DNA from: Flavobacterium crocinum
GTDB taxonomy: Bacteria; Bacteroidota; Bacteroidia; Flavobacteriales; Flavobacteriaceae
Length of the DNA stretch: 64,000 nucleotides
Assembly (NCBI RefSeq): GCF_003122385.1
Contig: NZ_CP029255.1
Location: forward strand, 5,332,001 to 5,396,000
Reading direction: 5' to 3'
Within the stretch, counting starts at the first letter, position 1. Every line of letters starts with the position of its first letter. Below are positions 61,158 through 64,000 of the stretch, one piece after another. The notes below the pieces were generated by a model. The model did no database searches. It was given only the letters and a program-made list of their open reading frames with translations, and had not been told where the DNA came from. The translations under genes and the position numbers were made by a program.

Positions 61158-62408
61158 TTATCTAAAATCATTCAAAGATTTCTCAATAATTTCAAGACAT
61201 TCATTAATCTGTTCTTCCGTCATAACCAACGGCGGTGCCAGTCTGATTTTGTTTCCGTGAGTTGGTTTTGCTAATAATCCATTATCTCTAAATTTCAAAC
61301 AGATTTCCCAAGCCAAATCAGATTCTTCGTCTGTATTGATTACAATTGCATTTAAAAGACCTTTTCCGCGAACCAGCGTAATCAAATCATTTTTTTCGGC
61401 AATTTTATTTAATCCGTCTCTTAAAATAACACCAAGACGTTCTGCATTTTCAGCCAGTTTTTCGTCTTTAATCACTTCAAGAGCAGCGATTGCAACTGCA
61501 GCAGCGACAGGATTTCCACCAAAAGTAGATCCGTGCTGACCCGGTTTAATCACATTCATGATTTCATCATTACATAAAACTGCAGAAACCGGATAAACTC
61601 CACCAGAAATTGCTTTTCCTAAAATTAAAACATCAGGCTGTACATTTTCGTGGTGAACTGCTAATAATTTTCCTGTACGCGCAATTCCTGTCTGCACCTC
61701 ATCAGCAATAAAAAGTACATTATGTTTTTCGCAAAGTGCTTTCGCTTTCGCTAAATACCCTTCAGACGGAACATAAACTCCTGCTTCCCCTTGAATTGGT
61801 TCAACTAAAAATCCAGCAATATTTTTAGATGAATTTAAAGCGTTTTCAAGTGCTTCCAGATTGTCATATTCAATTTTGATAAAACCGTCTGTAAAAGGTC
61901 CGAAGTTTTTACGTGCTGTTTCATCATTAGAAAATGAAATAATGGTAGTCGTTCTTCCGTGAAAATTATTCTCACACACAATAATCTGTGCCTGATTTTC
62001 AGGAATTCCTTTTACTTCATATGCCCATTTTCTGGAAATTTTTAAAGCCGTTTCTACCGCTTCAGCTCCTGTATTCATTGGAAGAACTTTATCGAAACCA
62101 AAATATTTCGTTACATATTCTTCATAGTTTCCTAATTTATCATTGTAAAAAGCACGCGAAGTCAAAGTCAGTTTTTGTGCTTGCTCTACCATTGCATTTA
62201 CAATTTTCGGATGGCAATGACCTTGATTTACCGCAGAATAAGCAGATAAAAAGTCATAATATTTTTTTCCGTCAACATCCCAAACGTATACTCCTTCTCC
62301 GCGTTCTAAAACTACCGGAAGCGGATGGTAATTGTGAGCGCCGTATTTATTCTCTTTTTCAATCAAAACTTCTGATTTTGACGAAAGTGCTTTTTCTGTA
62401 CTAATCAT
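61158..62408 (-). CDS. rocD: Ornithine aminotransferase
   Basis: A 416-residue class III PLP aminotransferase converting ornithine and 2-oxoglutarate to glutamate semialdehyde and glutamate. [23 protein letters not shown] at the N terminus, [18 protein letters not shown] [13 protein letters not shown], and the PLP lysine in [19 protein letters not shown] all match ornithine aminotransferase, and the length is right. It is divergent from an Lrp/AsnC regulator. Confidence 0.94.
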   Translation of the reverse strand: MISTEKALSSKSEVLIEKENKYGAHNYHPLPVVLERGEGVYVWDVDGKKYYDFLSAYSAVNQGHCHPKIVNAMVEQAQKLTLTSRAFYNDKLGNYEEYVTKYFGFDKVLPMNTGAEAVETALKISRKWAYEVKGIPENQAQIIVCENNFHGRTTTIISFSNDETARKNFGPFTDGFIKIEYDNLEALENALNSSKNIAGFLVEPIQGEAGVYVPSEGYLAKAKALCEKHNVLFIADEVQTGIARTGKLLAVHHENVQPDVLILGKAISGGVYPVSAVLCNDEIMNVIKPGQHGSTFGGNPVAAAVAIAALEVIKDEKLAENAERLGVILRDGLNKIAEKNDLITLVRGKGLLNAIVINTDEESDLAWEICLKFRDNGLLAKPTHGNKIRLAPPLVMTEEQINECLEIIEKSLNDFR

Positions 62409-62470
62409 AATCTGCTTTTTATTTTTACAAAAATATTAAAATTTAAATAATTTCGAGTCTAAGAATAATA

Positions 62471-62504
62471 TTTTGACTTAAAAATAACAAAATTTGAGTC
62501 AAAA
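62471..62504. promoter_or_regulatory. Inverted repeat in the rocD-Lrp intergenic region
   Basis: TTTTGACT at 62471-62478 and AGTCAAAA at 62497-62504 form perfect 8 bp arms with 18 bases between. It lies nearer rocD and is a candidate binding site for the adjacent Lrp/AsnC protein. Confidence 0.5.
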
Positions 62505-62631
62505 TTCACATTTTAAAACAAATAAAAAGCAAATATTTATTTAGACAGAAACAGTAATTTGTGAATAATAATTAAAAAAAATAACTACTTTTATAAATCA
62601 TCAACAACTGAAATTTAAAGATTTTTATTGA

Positions 62632-63084
62632 ATGGATTTATTAGACGAATTTGATATCAGTATTATTAAAGAATTAGAAAAAGATGGCAGAATGGCTTTT
62701 TCTGCTATTGCTACTAATTTGAAAATATCAAATACAATGGTACATCAGCGTATTAACCGAATGATCGAACAAGGCGTAATTGGCGGCATAAAACCGATTA
62801 TTCAGGAAAAGAAAATTGGGTACGACTGGGCTTCTTTTACGGGGCTTACACTAAACAAAGACTCTGATTCTGAAAGAATTATTGAAGCACTTAAAGAAAT
62901 TCCTGAAATTACAGAATGTTATTATGTAACAGGTTCGTTTACTTTATACATTAAAATCATTGCCAAAAATCACGAGCATATGCGTCGTATTCTTTATGAA
63001 AAAATTGATGGAATTCCGGGTATTGACAAAACCGATTCGATTGTAGAATTAGGCTGCGCTTTTAAAAGAAATATATCTTTATAA
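62632..63084 (+). CDS. Lrp/AsnC family transcriptional regulator
   Basis: A 150-residue feast/famine regulator. N-terminal helix-turn-helix (LDEFDISIIKELEKDGRMAF, MVHQRINRMIEQGVIGG) and C-terminal RAM ligand domain (ITECYYVTGSFTLYIKI). Being divergent from rocD, it probably senses an amino acid such as ornithine or arginine and controls rocD. Confidence 0.92.
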   Translation: MDLLDEFDISIIKELEKDGRMAFSAIATNLKISNTMVHQRINRMIEQGVIGGIKPIIQEKKIGYDWASFTGLTLNKDSDSERIIEALKEIPEITECYYVTGSFTLYIKIIAKNHEHMRRILYEKIDGIPGIDKTDSIVELGCAFKRNISL

Positions 63085-63117
63085 AACTTCATTCTCCCAG
63101 CGAGAATATTCGTTATA

Positions 63118-63150
63118 AACCTCACAAGAATTTACTTGTGAGGTTTTTTT
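63118..63150 (+). terminator. Terminator after the Lrp/AsnC gene
   Basis: Perfect 11 bp stem AACCTCACAAG with CTTGTGAGGTT, 6-base loop, then five T residues. Confidence 0.9.
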
Positions 63151-63191
63151 GTAACATATTATTTCTGATATTTGTTAAAAATTGTAGAAAT

Positions 63192-63965
63192 ATGAAAAAT
63201 TCAGTACTAATTTTATTCAGTGCAATCTTATTTTCCAATCTTATGAATGCGCAATTAAAACCTGTAAAATACTCAGAGGGAAACCAGCAATTGAATGGTT
63301 TATTTATAAAATCGGCTAAAAAAAGTGCTAACAATCCGGGAATTCTTCTTTTACCGGCATGGCTTGGAATTGACAACGCTTCTAAAGGAATTGCAGAAGA
63401 ATTATCAAAACTAGGCTATCACGTTTTTATCGCAGATATTTACGGAGAAGGAAACTATCCTAAAAATACCGGTGAAGCCGGAAAACAAGCCGGTTTCTAT
63501 AAAACGAATTATGAAGCTTATCAAAAAAGAATCAATACTGCATTGCAGGAATTAATTAAATCCGGTGCAAATGCTGATAATATAGTAGCTATTGGTTACT
63601 GCTTTGGAGGAACCGGAGTTTTAGAAGCAGCGAGAGGACATTTAAATCTAAAAGGTATTGCTTCATTTCATGGTGGTTTAGGTAAAGATGCCAGCAGAAA
63701 AACAGAAACGATCAACGCAAAAGTTTTAGTTTGTCACGGAGCAGATGATCCATTTGTTCCAAAAGAAGAAATTACTTCATTCCAGCAGGAAATGCGTGAT
63801 TCTAAAGCAGACTGGGAAATGATATATTATTCCAATTCTGTTCACTCTTTTACCAATCCGGAAGCCGGAAATGATAATTCTAAAGGCGCAGCTTATAATG
63901 CAGTTGCGGCAAAACGCTCTTTTGATCATTTACAGCTTTTCCTGAATGAAGTTTTAAAGAAATAA
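63192..63965 (+). CDS. Secreted dienelactone hydrolase family protein
   Basis: 257 residues from ATG 63192. A GTG at 63138 lies inside the terminator hairpin and is rejected. Signal peptide ends NLMNAQ. The alpha/beta hydrolase triad is Cys in GYCFGGTGVLEAA, Asp in CHGADDPFVP and His in SVHSFTNP, the cysteine nucleophile being the mark of dienelactone hydrolases. The natural substrate is unknown. The window ends 35 bases later with nothing else seen. Confidence 0.9.
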   Translation: MKNSVLILFSAILFSNLMNAQLKPVKYSEGNQQLNGLFIKSAKKSANNPGILLLPAWLGIDNASKGIAEELSKLGYHVFIADIYGEGNYPKNTGEAGKQAGFYKTNYEAYQKRINTALQELIKSGANADNIVAIGYCFGGTGVLEAARGHLNLKGIASFHGGLGKDASRKTETINAKVLVCHGADDPFVPKEEITSFQQEMRDSKADWEMIYYSNSVHSFTNPEAGNDNSKGAAYNAVAAKRSFDHLQLFLNEVLKK

Positions 63966-64000
63966 TACCACTTAATCCCTACCAAAAACAAATCAACTAA

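Overview
The window reads as chromosomal DNA of a Flavobacterium-like member of the Bacteroidota. The DNA is AT-rich. Promoters follow the Bacteroidota TTTG / TAnnTTTG pattern, there are two SusC/SusD pairs, and secreted proteins have short signal peptides ending in AQ or SQ or lipoprotein boxes. The gaps between genes are packed with palindromic repeats of at least seven families. No rRNA, tRNA, CRISPR array, prophage or replication origin was found.

Layout. Bases 1-10300 hold mixed housekeeping and regulatory genes: a thiolase tail, an SH3/NlpC-P60 peptidase, an AraC regulator divergent from an aldo/keto reductase, an mdaB-ygiN quinone pair, a methyltransferase, a LysR regulator, a DUF2130 protein and a META lipoprotein. 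Bases 10400-40600 are a nitrate assimilation island: nirB, nirD, a DUF4202 gene, a NarX-like kinase and NarL-like response regulator (now separated by an IS110 element), narK, an outer-membrane channel, an FNR-like regulator, a nitrate reductase fused to its own NADH/FAD reductase, and a sirohaem-reductase-like protein fused to rubredoxin. The island ends with a complete molybdenum-cofactor cluster on the minus strand (moeA, mobA, moaD, moeB, moaE, moaCB, moaA) that also holds the sirohaem gene cobA. A few unrelated genes (TPR protein, EEP nuclease-like protein, methyltransferase, toxin-antitoxin pair) sit at 22000-25900. Bases 40900-61000 hold two paralogous SusC/SusD-sulfatase loci. The first also has a 39-residue membrane protein, a sterol-desaturase-like enzyme, a rhodanese-thioredoxin protein, a second sulfatase and a YeiH-type exporter. 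With three sulfatases and no glycoside hydrolase, they look like organosulfate scavenging rather than polysaccharide use. The window ends with rocD, its divergent Lrp/AsnC regulator and a secreted dienelactone hydrolase.

Three observations stand out. (1) The IS110 element at 16686-17883 lies inside one copy of a ~100 bp palindromic repeat. Its noncoding left end contains two hairpin-closed loops sharing the loop CTTGAGA. One loop matches both halves of the interrupted target and the other matches both ends of the element, so a bridge RNA and its target can be read from this window. Joining the element's ends would also create a Bacteroidota promoter. (2) Both SusC genes are preceded by a conserved leader: identical promoter core, a 28-codon reading frame ending in clustered cysteines, a 10-codon frame (MKTMQCCCCK in one copy), a conserved hairpin, and a short MARLKEHLSL frame. 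This looks like a cysteine-sensing leader controlling sulfur acquisition. (3) narK, nasA, nirB and moeA share a 16 bp palindrome of the type TAMGTAT-N2-ATACKTA and a TACTTAnnTTTG promoter core, a likely nitrate or redox regulon operator.
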